Source: Paraflavitalea soli
Lineage (GTDB): Bacteria; Bacteroidota; Bacteroidia; Chitinophagales; Chitinophagaceae
Assembly (NCBI RefSeq): GCF_003555545.1
Contig: NZ_CP032157.1
Coordinates: 6,142,546 to 6,206,545, forward strand
DNA: 64,000 bases
Direction: 5' to 3'
Made by a program: the position numbers and the translations under genes. Below are positions 1-9,078 of the stretch, in pieces (the first letter of the stretch is position 1; each line of letters starts with the position of its first letter). The notes beneath the pieces were generated by a model. The model saw nothing but the letters and a program-made list of their open reading frames with translations. It did not search any database and had not been told where the DNA came from.

Positions 1-1047
1 GCCCACGTGGAAGATACCTGGAAGATAAACCGTAAATGGCAGGTACAGGCTGGTGTTCGCGTCAATCACTACGCTTATCTGGGCAATACTACGGTATATT
101 ATTTCAGGGATACCACCGCCAATGTGCGCAAACCACTCGATCGCGAAGAAGTGGTGACCAGCAAGAAACCGGTTGTAGACTGGACATTCCTGGAGCCGCG
201 CCTCTCCGTACGTTATGAGCTGAAGAAAAATACATTTCTTAAAGCAGGCTATGCCCGCAGCTCCCAATACCTGCACCTGCTGTCCAATACGGCGTCGCCT
301 ACACCGGTTGACCTGTATTTCCCCAGCACCAACAATATCAAGCCTTCCGTTACCGACCAGGTATCAGCAGGCGTAGTGACCATTCCGGAATCCCTGCCTG
401 TGGAATTTTCTGCGGAAGTATTTTATAAAAAGATGGATGATGTGCTTGACTTTATAGACAATTCCAACCTTGAATTGAACCAGCTGGTAGAAGCCGATCT
501 GCTTACAGGACAGGGCAGATCATGGGGGGTTGAACTGGAAGTAAAGAAAGAGACGGGCAAGTTACAGGGATGGGTGAATTATACCTATTCAAAATCTGAA
601 AGGAAAACACCCGGCATCAGCAAAGGCGAATGGTACCTCAGCCGGTATGATCGCACGCATGTAGTGAATGCAGCCCTTACTTATTCTTATAATAAGAAAT
701 GGGACTTCTCCACCACTTTCAACCTCGGTTCTGGTACACCTGCTACCTTTCCTGATGTGCGATTGGATGTGCAAGGCATTCCTATTCCTTACAACAGTAC
801 CGAGAAGCGCAACAACTATCGTTTGCCCGCTTATCACCGGCTGGACATAGCTGCTACCATGAAGGGCCGTCAGGGTAAGAAGTTCAAACAGGAATGGGTA
901 TTTGGTATCTATAACGTATATGCCCGTAAAAACGCTTATACTGTTTATTTCCGCCAAAATGAAGATGAGCCTCAAAAGAAAGAAGCTGTTAAGCTGTCTA
1001 TCCTTGGTTCCATCATCCCATCCATCACCTGGAACTTTAAATTCTAA
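1..1047 (+). CDS. TonB-dependent receptor, C-terminal part
   Basis: Open at the left window edge, so only the last ~348 residues of an outer-membrane receptor are present. The visible part alternates aromatic and charged residues as in beta-barrel strands, contains a barrel-type segment QGWVNYTYSKSERK, and ends in a terminal aromatic strand (SITWNFKF), the usual signal for outer-membrane insertion. The plug and carboxypeptidase-like N-terminal domains lie outside the window. The next gene is a DUF4249 lipoprotein; receptor/DUF4249 pairs are a recurrent arrangement in Bacteroidota, thought to act together in uptake of an unknown ligand. Such receptors take energy from TonB-ExbBD. The substrate cannot be read from this fragment. 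Confidence 0.9.
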   Translation, partial: AHVEDTWKINRKWQVQAGVRVNHYAYLGNTTVYYFRDTTANVRKPLDREEVVTSKKPVVDWTFLEPRLSVRYELKKNTFLKAGYARSSQYLHLLSNTASPTPVDLYFPSTNNIKPSVTDQVSAGVVTIPESLPVEFSAEVFYKKMDDVLDFIDNSNLELNQLVEADLLTGQGRSWGVELEVKKETGKLQGWVNYTYSKSERKTPGISKGEWYLSRYDRTHVVNAALTYSYNKKWDFSTTFNLGSGTPATFPDVRLDVQGIPIPYNSTEKRNNYRLPAYHRLDIAATMKGRQGKKFKQEWVFGIYNVYARKNAYTVYFRQNEDEPQKKEAVKLSILGSIIPSITWNFKF

Positions 1048-1126
1048 TAGTATCACCATGGAGCGCCTGTATAAAAGTGTGAGACAAGAACATGTTGACC
1101 AGGCCTCAAAAACTAAAAATGCACCA

Positions 1127-1999
1127 ATGAAACAGTATAAATTATATATAGTCGCACTCGTAGCCCTGTACACCTTTTCTTCGTGTGAAAAAGTAATCGA
1201 CGTCAATTTGCCCGACGGTGAAAAATTACCTTACCTGGATGCGTGGATCACCAACAAACCTGGTAAGCAAACCATCAAATTCCTGCGGGCAGTAAATTAC
1301 CTGGAGAATAAGGCGCCCGAAGTGGTAACAGGCGCGCAGATCGTTGTTACTGATGTGACCGATAATAAAACCTACAACTTTACCTTTCAAAACGGCGCCT
1401 ACGAGTACGATGCTGGAGCGGCTGCCATTGGTATCATTGGCCATACCTACAAACTTAACATCACCTGGGATGGCCAGCAGTTTGAAGCTACAGACAAACT
1501 CACCCGGGTGACTAAAGTTGATTCCATCTCCGTTGAATACCGTGATGAGGAAAAAACATCAGGCGATGAAAAAGTAGGATATTATGCAGAAATGCATGCA
1601 AGAGACCTGATCGGTGGCACAGATTACACCTGGATACGTACCTATAAAAATGGCTCCCTCAATTACCATGTGAATGAAATGGTAGCCATTGATGCCTCTT
1701 TTTACGAGGATGCTTCTGACGGCTATGTGTTCATTGAACCATTCAGAGAAGGCATTACCTCCGATGGAGAGCCCTATGAAAAAGGAGATGTAGTAAAAGT
1801 AGTGCTCCGCTCCCTGAGTAAGCCTACCTACGATTTCCTGGATCAACTCATTGATCAACTGTACAGTGGCGGCCTATTTGCCAAAGTATTGCAAAACGTA
1901 CCCTCCAATATCTTCAACAAACAAGCCGACAGCAAGAAAAAGATCTATGGCTGGTTTGGTACGGTAGCTGAATCCGAATTGTCTAAAACAATAAACTAA
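1127..1999 (+). CDS. DUF4249 domain lipoprotein
   Basis: 290 residues. The start at 1127 is chosen because it gives a short lipoprotein leader (KLYIVALVALYTFSSC) with the lipobox Cys at about residue 19; the reading frame is open further upstream but those starts would bury the leader. The mature part begins EKVIDVNLPDGEKLPYLDAW, a typical DUF4249 opening. The gene starts 79 bases after the TonB receptor stop with no terminator between, so the two are probably co-transcribed. By analogy with SusD-like partners it may sit on the cell surface beside the receptor, but the biochemical role of DUF4249 is unknown. Confidence 0.85.
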   Translation: MKQYKLYIVALVALYTFSSCEKVIDVNLPDGEKLPYLDAWITNKPGKQTIKFLRAVNYLENKAPEVVTGAQIVVTDVTDNKTYNFTFQNGAYEYDAGAAAIGIIGHTYKLNITWDGQQFEATDKLTRVTKVDSISVEYRDEEKTSGDEKVGYYAEMHARDLIGGTDYTWIRTYKNGSLNYHVNEMVAIDASFYEDASDGYVFIEPFREGITSDGEPYEKGDVVKVVLRSLSKPTYDFLDQLIDQLYSGGLFAKVLQNVPSNIFNKQADSKKKIYGWFGTVAESELSKTIN

Positions 2000-2060
2000 G
2001 ACGCACCCCCTGAACGCACCCACCTGCCGTAAGTATAGCCAAATTTAAAAAAGCAAAAAC

Positions 2061-2783
2061 ATGAAAAAGAGTATTCTGGTGCTGGGCGTATGGTCGCTGT
2101 TATTATTCGCGACTTCCTGTAAAAAGAAAATTAATGGGGATGGACCTTCTATTACACAATCAAGAACGGTGGCAGATTTTACGAAAGTGTCTTTGGGTAT
2201 CCCGGGCATCCTGTATGTAACCCAGGAACCTGGTTATAAACTCACCATTGACGCCCAGCAAAATATCCTCGACATTATAGAAACGCCGGTTTCGGGTGGG
2301 GAACTAAGAATAAAGTTTGACAACGGTAAAAGGATTGGTTCTCATGACAAGGTCATAATAAGAGTGAGTGCGCCGCTTTTCAATGCGTTGAATGTTAGCG
2401 GCGACGGCGATATCAGTAGCAACAGTACGCTGCAATCATCTTCTTTGCGGTTAGGATTGAGCGGCTCAGGGTCTATTACCCTGGCCGGAACGGAGGTGAC
2501 AGGCAAGCTGGAAGCCTTTATCTCCGGCTCAGGGAATATTCAGATAAATGGAGGTGTGGCTGATGCGGGCGATCTTAATATCAGTGGCAGCGGTGGTATT
2601 GAAATGCTGGACGTAAGTTTTAAGAATGCCATCACGCATATCAGCGGGTCAGGAAATATCAAGGCGGGCGTGGTACAACAACTGGACGCCAATATTTCCG
2701 GAAGCGGATCGGTATATTATAAGGGCGCCCCATTGATAAGTACCCATATCTCAGGTTCCGGATCTGTAAAAAAGGTGCAATAG
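2061..2783 (+). CDS. DUF2807 (head GIN domain) lipoprotein
   Basis: 240 residues with a lipoprotein leader ending LLFATSC. The body opens with SRTVADFTKVSLGIPGILYV, then has a series of short beta repeats punctuated by SGSG/SGDG turns (from about residue 108 to the C terminus, e.g. NISGSG, HISGSG), the signature of the DUF2807 'putative auto-transporter adhesin, head GIN domain' family, which forms a right-handed beta-helix. It stands alone between the DUF4249 gene and the AsmA-like gene on the same strand, 61 bases after the former. A structural or adhesive envelope role is likely; no ligand or enzyme function is known. Confidence 0.85.
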   Translation: MKKSILVLGVWSLLLFATSCKKKINGDGPSITQSRTVADFTKVSLGIPGILYVTQEPGYKLTIDAQQNILDIIETPVSGGELRIKFDNGKRIGSHDKVIIRVSAPLFNALNVSGDGDISSNSTLQSSSLRLGLSGSGSITLAGTEVTGKLEAFISGSGNIQINGGVADAGDLNISGSGGIEMLDVSFKNAITHISGSGNIKAGVVQQLDANISGSGSVYYKGAPLISTHISGSGSVKKVQ

Positions 2784-2910
2784 TAGAAAACGTGAGATCA
2801 TTGAATAAACAATTATTGCGTGTAGTGCATCCCCTGGTCATGAGGTTATCTGTGTTGGCCTTGCGGATGCACTTCACATAATAAAAATATTCCTTCTGTT
2901 ATACGGCATA

Positions 2911-2934
2911 ACCGGTACCGGTATCGTACTTTTG
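2911..2934 (+). promoter_or_regulatory. Candidate promoter -7 box with adjoining 12-bp palindrome
   Basis: TACTTTTG at 2927-2934 matches the Bacteroidota -7 consensus TAnnTTTG, 38 bases before the AsmA-like start. A perfect 12-bp palindrome, ACCGGTACCGGT, at 2911-2922 sits where the spacer would be, as an operator would. No good -33 TTG is seen at the right distance. Confidence 0.4.
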
Positions 2935-2972
2935 AGGTAATTAGCCTTCCTGCGCACACTAAATACCTTGTT

Positions 2973-5900
2973 ATGTCATCATCCTTTAAGAGGATAACCG
3001 TTAAACTACTCAAGCTGGGTGGCCTTTCCCTGGGCATTGCCCTCTTGTTAATGTTCCTCCTGCCCTATATTTTTCCCGGATTTGTTTCTACCAGGATCAA
3101 GCAGTGGGCCAGGAGCAGCATCAATTCAGAACTGGATTTTTCGCGGGCCCGCCTCTCTTTCTTCCGCCATTTTCCCGCACTTACCCTCACGTTGTACGAC
3201 CTGTCTGTAAAAGGATCAGCACCGTTTGAAAAAGCCACCCTCATCCAATCAGAAGAGATATCCCTCGGGGTTGACCTTTTCAGCCTGTTTACCAGCAGCA
3301 CCAGTGTCGACAAAATATTCCTGACCAACGCCGATATCAATATCCTGGTCGATAAGGACGGCAAACCCAATTATAATATATACACTTCTAAAGCCAGCGA
3401 TTCTACGGCTGCCACTGCAGACTCCTCCGGCGTGGCCCTGAAAATTGAAAAGATTCTCATTGAGAAGAGCCGCCTGGTATACAATGACCAGTCCCTGCCC
3501 ATGGCACTGACAATGAAAGGACTTTATTATGAAGGCACCGGCGATCTGAGTAAGGCCATCTTCGACCTGCACACCCATATGGAAGTGGATTCGCTGGATT
3601 TCAATTATGATGGCCAGCCTTATGTCGTGTCCAAAAAGATCCAGGCCGATCTGATCACCAAGATCAATACCAACTCGCTGGCCCTTTTCTTTGAACAAAA
3701 TGACCTTACCATTAATAAACTCCCCCTTAAGTTCAATGGTAAGTTTGAGTTTCTCAGCAATGGTTATGGCATGGATTTCACGCTAAAGTCTGCAGAAAGT
3801 GACCTCCACGATATTTTTACCGGCCTGCCTCCTGAAGTTACCCAATGGCTCGATAAGACAGACGTGCGCGGCTTCAGTGATATTGATGCCACCCTAAAAG
3901 GAAAGTATATTGCCGACAGCGCCATAATGCCCGACCTTACCCTGAATATGAAGATCCGCAACGGCTATATTGCTCATGCCGCCGCGCCTTCGCCTGTGTC
4001 AAATCTGTACCTCAACTTTCAATCGAAATTGCCGCAACTGAATACCGACAGTCTGCAGGTAACGGTTGATTCTATTTTCTTCAATATTGATAAAGACTAC
4101 TTCAGCTCCGTAATCCGGCTAAAAGGACTCAGTAGTCCTAGCATTTATGCCAAAGTGAACAGTGAAATGGACCTGGAGAAATGGACCAGGGCTTTTGGCT
4201 TTCAGCCCTTTGATCTCAAAGGGAAATATACCATCCACCTGCTGGCCGATGGAAAATACGCCAGGTCGGTAGTGCCTAAGGGCCTGCGGGGTACAGATAC
4301 CGTCGTGAGCAGTATCCCTCAGTTTACCATCCGCTCATCCCTGGCCAACGGCTACTTTAAATACAAGGACCTGCCACAGGCCGTAGAGAATATCAGCTTC
4401 GACCTCAACGCCTCCTGTCCCGACCACAATTATAAGAATACCAGCCTGTCTGTAGAAAAGCTCAATGCTTCGGTATTGAATAATTATATCAAAGGCTTTT
4501 TTAAGCTGGGCAACAGCAAGGACTTCCCCATCAATGCGCAGCTGCAAAGCGTATTTAACCTGGCCGACATCAGGAACTTCTATCCGCTGGATAGTATGAC
4601 CCTGGCCGGCAACCTGGATATCGATGTACAAACCAATGGCAAGTACATTCCGGCTAAAAAGATATTTCCGGTAACCCAGGGTAAGTTCACCATTAAAGAT
4701 GGCAGCATTCAAACGAAATACTACCCTGCCCCCCTGGAAAATATTCAAGTGAGTGCGGTTGTTACCAGCCGGAAAGGTTCCATGAAAGACCTGGTGGTGC
4801 AGGTAACTCCCGTATCATTCCGTTTTGAAGGGCAGCCATTCTTTATAAAAGCCGATCTCCAGAATTTCGAAAACCTGAAATACAATATCGCTTCCAAAGG
4901 AACACTGGATATTGGTAGGATATACCGGGTCTTTGCCCTGCAGGGCTACGATCTAAAAGGATTTATCGAGACCAACCTGTCGCTGCGCGGCCTTCAGAGC
5001 GATGCCACAGGAGGCCACTACGACCGGTTATTCAATTCAGGCACCATGAAGCTGCGGGATGTAACCCTGCGGGCTGATATGTTTCCCGTACCCTTCTACA
5101 TTCGATCGGGCAACTTCAGGTTCGAGCAGGATAAAATGTGGTTCGATGCTTTCAAGGTCAATTATGGAAAAAGTAAGCTCACGCTCAATGGCTACCTCAA
5201 CAATGTACTCAACTACATGATGGAAAGAGGTACACCCCTGCGTGGGCAGTTTGACCTGAACACCGACTACTTCCTGGTTGACGAGTTCATGGCTTTTGCA
5301 GATAATAAAACCGCCGCCCCGGTAGCTAATGGATCAGCCGCTGCATCCACCGCGGCCGGCGTGGTAATGGTTCCTTCCGACCTGGCCATTAGTTTTAAGG
5401 CGGATGCCCGTAAAGTACACTACAATGGCATTGACCTGAAAGACTTTAAAGGCCAGGTAACCATCGACAGTGGCGCGATCAAATTACAGGAAACCGGTTT
5501 TCAGTTAATTGATGCACCCGTGGTCATGAATGGCAATTACAAAAGCCTTTCGCCCCGTAAGGCCGTGTTTGATTACCATATCGATGCCAAAGAGTTCAAT
5601 GTGAAGAAAGCCTACAAAGAAATACAGCTGTTCCACGACCTGGTACCTGCCGCCGCCAATGCAGAAGGGATCATTTCACTGGATTACCAGCTCAATGGAC
5701 GCCTGGATGAACACATGAGCCCCGTTTATCCTTCTTTGAAAGGAGGTGGTGTGTTATCGGTAAAGAAAGTAAAAATGAAAGGATGGAAACTCTTCAGTGT
5801 GGTAAGCAAGGAAACCAATAAGAACATTGACAATCCCGATCTTTCCAAAGTAGACATTAAATCCACGATCAACAATAACCTGATTACGATCGAACGTACC

Positions 5901-6122
5901 CGCTTTAAAGTATCTCCCTTCAAATTGCGCTTTGAAGGCCAGACCAGTTTCGATGGAAAGCTCAACCTGAAATTGAGGGTAGGCCTCCCGCCATTTGGCA
6001 TTATCGGCATTCCCGTGCATGTATCAGGCACACAGGATAAACCATTGGTAAAACTGCGCCGCGGACAGAATGGCGAACTGGAAGAAACAGAAGACCAGGA
6101 CGAAGGAAAGGAGGAGTTGTAA
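2973..6122 (+). CDS. AsmA-like inner-membrane protein
   Basis: 1049 residues. One N-terminal membrane helix (about residues 14-34, GGLSLGIALLLMFLLPYIF) is followed by a long beta-rich periplasmic part. The segment just after the helix (KQWARSSINSELDFSRARLSFFRHFPALTLTLYDLSVKG) is the conserved AsmA N-terminal motif; the last ~200 residues carry the AsmA_2-type C-terminal repeat with LRFEGQTSFDGKLNLKLRVGLP. The tail is acidic (EETEDQDEGKEEL). AsmA/TamB-class proteins are now viewed as lipid-transport bridges across the periplasm and influence outer-membrane composition. The Bacteroidota versions are about this size. It is the last plus-strand gene before a convergent pair separated by a repeat island. 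Confidence 0.88.
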   Translation: MSSSFKRITVKLLKLGGLSLGIALLLMFLLPYIFPGFVSTRIKQWARSSINSELDFSRARLSFFRHFPALTLTLYDLSVKGSAPFEKATLIQSEEISLGVDLFSLFTSSTSVDKIFLTNADINILVDKDGKPNYNIYTSKASDSTAATADSSGVALKIEKILIEKSRLVYNDQSLPMALTMKGLYYEGTGDLSKAIFDLHTHMEVDSLDFNYDGQPYVVSKKIQADLITKINTNSLALFFEQNDLTINKLPLKFNGKFEFLSNGYGMDFTLKSAESDLHDIFTGLPPEVTQWLDKTDVRGFSDIDATLKGKYIADSAIMPDLTLNMKIRNGYIAHAAAPSPVSNLYLNFQSKLPQLNTDSLQVTVDSIFFNIDKDYFSSVIRLKGLSSPSIYAKVNSEMDLEKWTRAFGFQPFDLKGKYTIHLLADGKYARSVVPKGLRGTDTVVSSIPQFTIRSSLANGYFKYKDLPQAVENISFDLNASCPDHNYKNTSLSVEKLNASVLNNYIKGFFKLGNSKDFPINAQLQSVFNLADIRNFYPLDSMTLAGNLDIDVQTNGKYIPAKKIFPVTQGKFTIKDGSIQTKYYPAPLENIQVSAVVTSRKGSMKDLVVQVTPVSFRFEGQPFFIKADLQNFENLKYNIASKGTLDIGRIYRVFALQGYDLKGFIETNLSLRGLQSDATGGHYDRLFNSGTMKLRDVTLRADMFPVPFYIRSGNFRFEQDKMWFDAFKVNYGKSKLTLNGYLNNVLNYMMERGTPLRGQFDLNTDYFLVDEFMAFADNKTAAPVANGSAAASTAAGVVMVPSDLAISFKADARKVHYNGIDLKDFKGQVTIDSGAIKLQETGFQLIDAPVVMNGNYKSLSPRKAVFDYHIDAKEFNVKKAYKEIQLFHDLVPAAANAEGIISLDYQLNGRLDEHMSPVYPSLKGGGVLSVKKVKMKGWKLFSVVSKETNKNIDNPDLSKVDIKSTINNNLITIERTRFKVSPFKLRFEGQTSFDGKLNLKLRVGLPPFGIIGIPVHVSGTQDKPLVKLRRGQNGELEETEDQDEGKEEL

Positions 6123-6138
6123 GGAAGAACACTCTTTT

Positions 6139-6345
6139 TTGTCATTTCGACCGCAGGGAGAAATCCGCTATTGAAGCTGTCTTCGACAAGCCCCTTTAGG
6201 GGCTACCGCTTTGTAGAAAACGTATTTTAATGGTATTTGTGCGCTGTAGGCGCACCCCTGAGGAGCGTCACCTACGGCGCCGCATTATATATGCAAATAT
6301 CTTTCTACAAAGCTATTGCACCTAACGGTGCAAAAATGCCCGTCA
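6139..6345. repeat. Composite palindromic repeat island
   Basis: Fills the gap between two convergent genes. It contains (i) at 6143-6163 a hairpin ATTTC-GA-CC-GCA-GG-GA-GAAAT; (ii) a GCTTGTCGAAG word on the minus strand near 6183-6193; (iii) perfect 12-bp inverted repeats GCTTTGTAGAAA (6208-6219) and TTTCTACAAAGC (6302-6313) enclosing an imperfect GC-rich hairpin (about 6240-6282); and (iv) a small hairpin TTGCACC-TAAC-GGTGCAA (6316-6333). No open reading frame. The 106-bp piece bounded by the inverted repeats looks like a miniature element. Confidence 0.7.
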
Positions 6346-6386
6346 AAGAGTGATATCTTAAGTGATCGGTATTAATTGACCACTCA

Positions 6387-7673
6387 CTACTCAAACCGGA
6401 TACTAAACTCAGTAACCCCCGGCTCAATGGTCTTCAGCGAGAACTCATATCCATGATTCAGCAATATTTCACGGGTGAGGGTAAGGCCAATGCCTTGTCC
6501 GTCTTTCCGGGTACTGAAGAAAGGAGAGAATAATTGATCCGCTACATTAGGGGCAATACCCTTGCCATTGTCCCGGATGATCAGCTCCCTGGGATGAGCG
6601 CGCGTAATAAAGGCAACAGTACCTTTTTCCGGGATAGCCTCGATGGCGTTCTTAATAATGTTGATAATCGCCTGCTCCAGTTGTAAAGCATCTGACTGTA
6701 TAAGCATAGGTGTTGGCGCCAGGTCAAACTGGAAAACAATCTCTTTTTCACCTGCCTTTAGCTCCATCAGCTTACCCGTATTGCGAAGCAGCTGGTGAAG
6801 GTCGGTATCCTTTTTATGCGGCTCGGGCAACCGTACTACGTCGGCAAAGTTGCGCATGAAAATATTAAGGTTGTGGTTGCGGTCAATAGCAACCTGTAAT
6901 GCGTTGCTGATAGTAGCACTGTTTTCATGCGCCTGCAAGGTAGATTGCAGAATGGAATTAACCGGCCCTACCGTATTGTTCACTTCATGCGCCATCATAC
7001 GGATCACTTTCCCATAGGCCTTCTTCTCGGCAGCCATGATCTCAATGGTCAGTTCCTCCAGCATGATAAAATACCGGGCAAAACCCCGGTCTATAAAGTG
7101 CGACTTCTGCAATTTATACGTCTCGATCCCATTCATGGTCACCGTTTTGCTTTCTCCCGACGACAGCCTGCTGATCTCCTGCAGCAAGGGATGGAATATG
7201 GCATGTACTGGTTTGCCCAGTAACACTTTTTCTTCCAGGCCCAGCAGGGTCAATGCCTGGGGATTGAGCTGGTGAATACATTCATCATAATCAAGAATGA
7301 TAATGCCCGTAGGGGAGGTATTGATCAGCTTCTCCAGAAAGAAATGCTGCTGTTCCTGTTTGGTGCGCTCTTCTCTCAATTCATCTATCATGGCATTGTA
7401 CACATTAATGAGTTGATCCATTTCATATTTGCCGGTGGTCAGGAATTTTACATTGAAATCCCGGTCGCGGATAGCATCTACCCCCTGCATCAAAGTCTTG
7501 AGCGGACTGATCAGCTCCCTGTACAATCTCCACGCTACAATAGCGGAGATCAGTACCAGCACCTCCGATGCAATAAAGAAGATCTTGTTCTCTCTGAATA
7601 TAAAAAAGGTCAGGACCAGGGTAACCAGGTGAATAATGCCAACAAACAGGATGTATTTAGTCCGCAGTCTCAT
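6387..7673 (-). CDS. Sensor histidine kinase (NtrY/NtrB-like, PAS)
   Basis: 428 residues from the start at 7673; a further upstream start exists but the chosen one begins directly with the membrane part (MRLRTKYILF). Two membrane helices (about 7-26 and 31-48) are followed by a HAMP-like linker, a PAS domain (about 115-205), a HisKA segment with phospho-acceptor His229 in MMAHEVNN, and a HATPase domain with N box (INIIKNAIEAI), G1 (DNGKGIAP) and G2 (GQGIGLTL). The short periplasmic loop suggests sensing within or near the membrane, or through PAS. The gene overlaps the upstream response-regulator gene by 17 bases, so the two form a coupled two-component system placed at the end of an efflux operon. 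Confidence 0.92.
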   Translation of the reverse strand: MRLRTKYILFVGIIHLVTLVLTFFIFRENKIFFIASEVLVLISAIVAWRLYRELISPLKTLMQGVDAIRDRDFNVKFLTTGKYEMDQLINVYNAMIDELREERTKQEQQHFFLEKLINTSPTGIIILDYDECIHQLNPQALTLLGLEEKVLLGKPVHAIFHPLLQEISRLSSGESKTVTMNGIETYKLQKSHFIDRGFARYFIMLEELTIEIMAAEKKAYGKVIRMMAHEVNNTVGPVNSILQSTLQAHENSATISNALQVAIDRNHNLNIFMRNFADVVRLPEPHKKDTDLHQLLRNTGKLMELKAGEKEIVFQFDLAPTPMLIQSDALQLEQAIINIIKNAIEAIPEKGTVAFITRAHPRELIIRDNGKGIAPNVADQLFSPFFSTRKDGQGIGLTLTREILLNHGYEFSLKTIEPGVTEFSIRFE

Positions 7674-9030
7674 CGTAAGGAATATTGAATTTCTCCAGCC
7701 GCCGGTACAGGGCACTGCGCGTGATGCCCAGGGCTTTGGCCACCCGGGTAATACGGCCTTTGTGGAATTCCATGGCTTTACGGATCATCTTTATCTCCAA
7801 TTCCTCCAGCGTAATGCTACCTACTTCCGGCAAATCGATATTGCCTTTTTGCCGGGGTGATGTTTCCAGTTGGGATTGAAGATCCCCTACCTCCAGGTAG
7901 TCTTTTTTGCTTACCAGTACCGAGCGCTCCACCAGGTTCTTTAATTGACGGATATTACCGGGCAAGGGCAATTGCTGTAACCACTTCATGGCTTCACGGC
8001 TAATTGCCAGGGCGGGACGGCTATAGATCTCGCGCAGGTTGTTGAGGAAAAAGTTTACCAGCAATGGAATATCTCCCGGGCGCTCTCTTAAAGCAGGCAA
8101 CCGTATCGTGATTAAATTAATGCGGTACAAAAGGTCTTCCCGGAAACTTCCCTTGCTCACCATCTCTTCCAGTGGCCGGTTGGTAGCACAAACTACCCGC
8201 ACGTCCACTGTTTTCGTTCTGCTGCTTCCCAGTACTTCATATGTTCTGTCCTGCAATACCCTTAGCAACTTAACCTGGCTACCGGGATCCAGGTCGCCGA
8301 TCTCATCTAAGAAGATCGTACCCTTATTGGCCATTTCAAAACGCCCTGTGCGGTCAAAGCGGGCATCTGTAAATGCCCCCCGCACATGGCCAAACATTTC
8401 ACTGTCAAATAAGGAAGTTGAAATGCCTCCCAGGTTTACTTTCACAAAGGGCTTATTGCTGCGCAGGCTATTCTGATGAACGCTTTCCGCGATCAATTCT
8501 TTGCCGGTACCACTTTCACCCATGATCAGTACACTTGCATCCGTGGCAGCTACCCGGCCAATGGTTTCCAGGATGTCCAGCATGGCATCGTCCTCCCCAA
8601 TGATATGCTGAAAATTATAGAGGCTATCCAGTTTTTTGCGGCTTAGCTTTTCTGTTCTCTTTTCCTGCAGGTTGAGCAAGGTGCTGATGGATTGCAGCAA
8701 GTGGTCATTGCTCCAGGGCTTATTGATAAAATCATTGGCTCCCAGCTTCATGCCTTTAACCGCCAGTTCAATAGTGGCCCAGCCTGTAATAAGGATCACC
8801 GGGATAGCTGGCCGGAGGTTTCGTATTTGCCCGAGCAACAACATGCCTTCGTCGCCGGAGGTCTCAATAGAAAAGTTAAGGTCCAGGATGATCAGGTCAG
8901 GCGCCTGCTGCTGTAATACGGCCAGCGCCGACGCCGATGAATCAGCAGTGGCAGTGGCATATCCCTGCTGTTCCAACAGCAACTGCAGGGACGTCCTTAC
9001 TGCCACATCGTCGTCTATAATTAAGATCAT
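7657..9030 (-). CDS. Sigma-54-dependent response regulator (NtrC family)
   Basis: 457 residues with the full three-domain layout: receiver (acid pocket D6-D8, phospho-acceptor D50 in IILDLNF, T82, K104), AAA+ domain with Walker A GESGTGKE (171-178), sigma-54 contact loop GAFTDA (218-223) and Walker B TIFLDEIGD (238-246), and a Fis-type helix-turn-helix at the end (RVAKALGITRSALYRRLEK). The usual loop is GAFTGA; the D form is, as I recall, common in this phylum, so probably functional. It should open sigma-54 promoters when phosphorylated by the kinase encoded just downstream. A sigma-54 promoter candidate and a dyad lie at the head of this same operon, suggesting autoregulation of the pump; rpoN is at 19844-21331. 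Confidence 0.94.
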   Translation of the reverse strand: MILIIDDDVAVRTSLQLLLEQQGYATATADSSASALAVLQQQAPDLIILDLNFSIETSGDEGMLLLGQIRNLRPAIPVILITGWATIELAVKGMKLGANDFINKPWSNDHLLQSISTLLNLQEKRTEKLSRKKLDSLYNFQHIIGEDDAMLDILETIGRVAATDASVLIMGESGTGKELIAESVHQNSLRSNKPFVKVNLGGISTSLFDSEMFGHVRGAFTDARFDRTGRFEMANKGTIFLDEIGDLDPGSQVKLLRVLQDRTYEVLGSSRTKTVDVRVVCATNRPLEEMVSKGSFREDLLYRINLITIRLPALRERPGDIPLLVNFFLNNLREIYSRPALAISREAMKWLQQLPLPGNIRQLKNLVERSVLVSKKDYLEVGDLQSQLETSPRQKGNIDLPEVGSITLEELEIKMIRKAMEFHKGRITRVAKALGITRSALYRRLEKFNIPYDETAD

Positions 9031-9078
9031 AATGCCGGAAAAAGTTTCAAGTTACTGGTATTTGACAACTCTGTGATC

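Noticed and set aside
589-1206. 205-codon antisense frame under the TonB receptor and DUF4249 genes
   Set aside because: No start context or family features; it overlaps two well-supported genes on the other strand.
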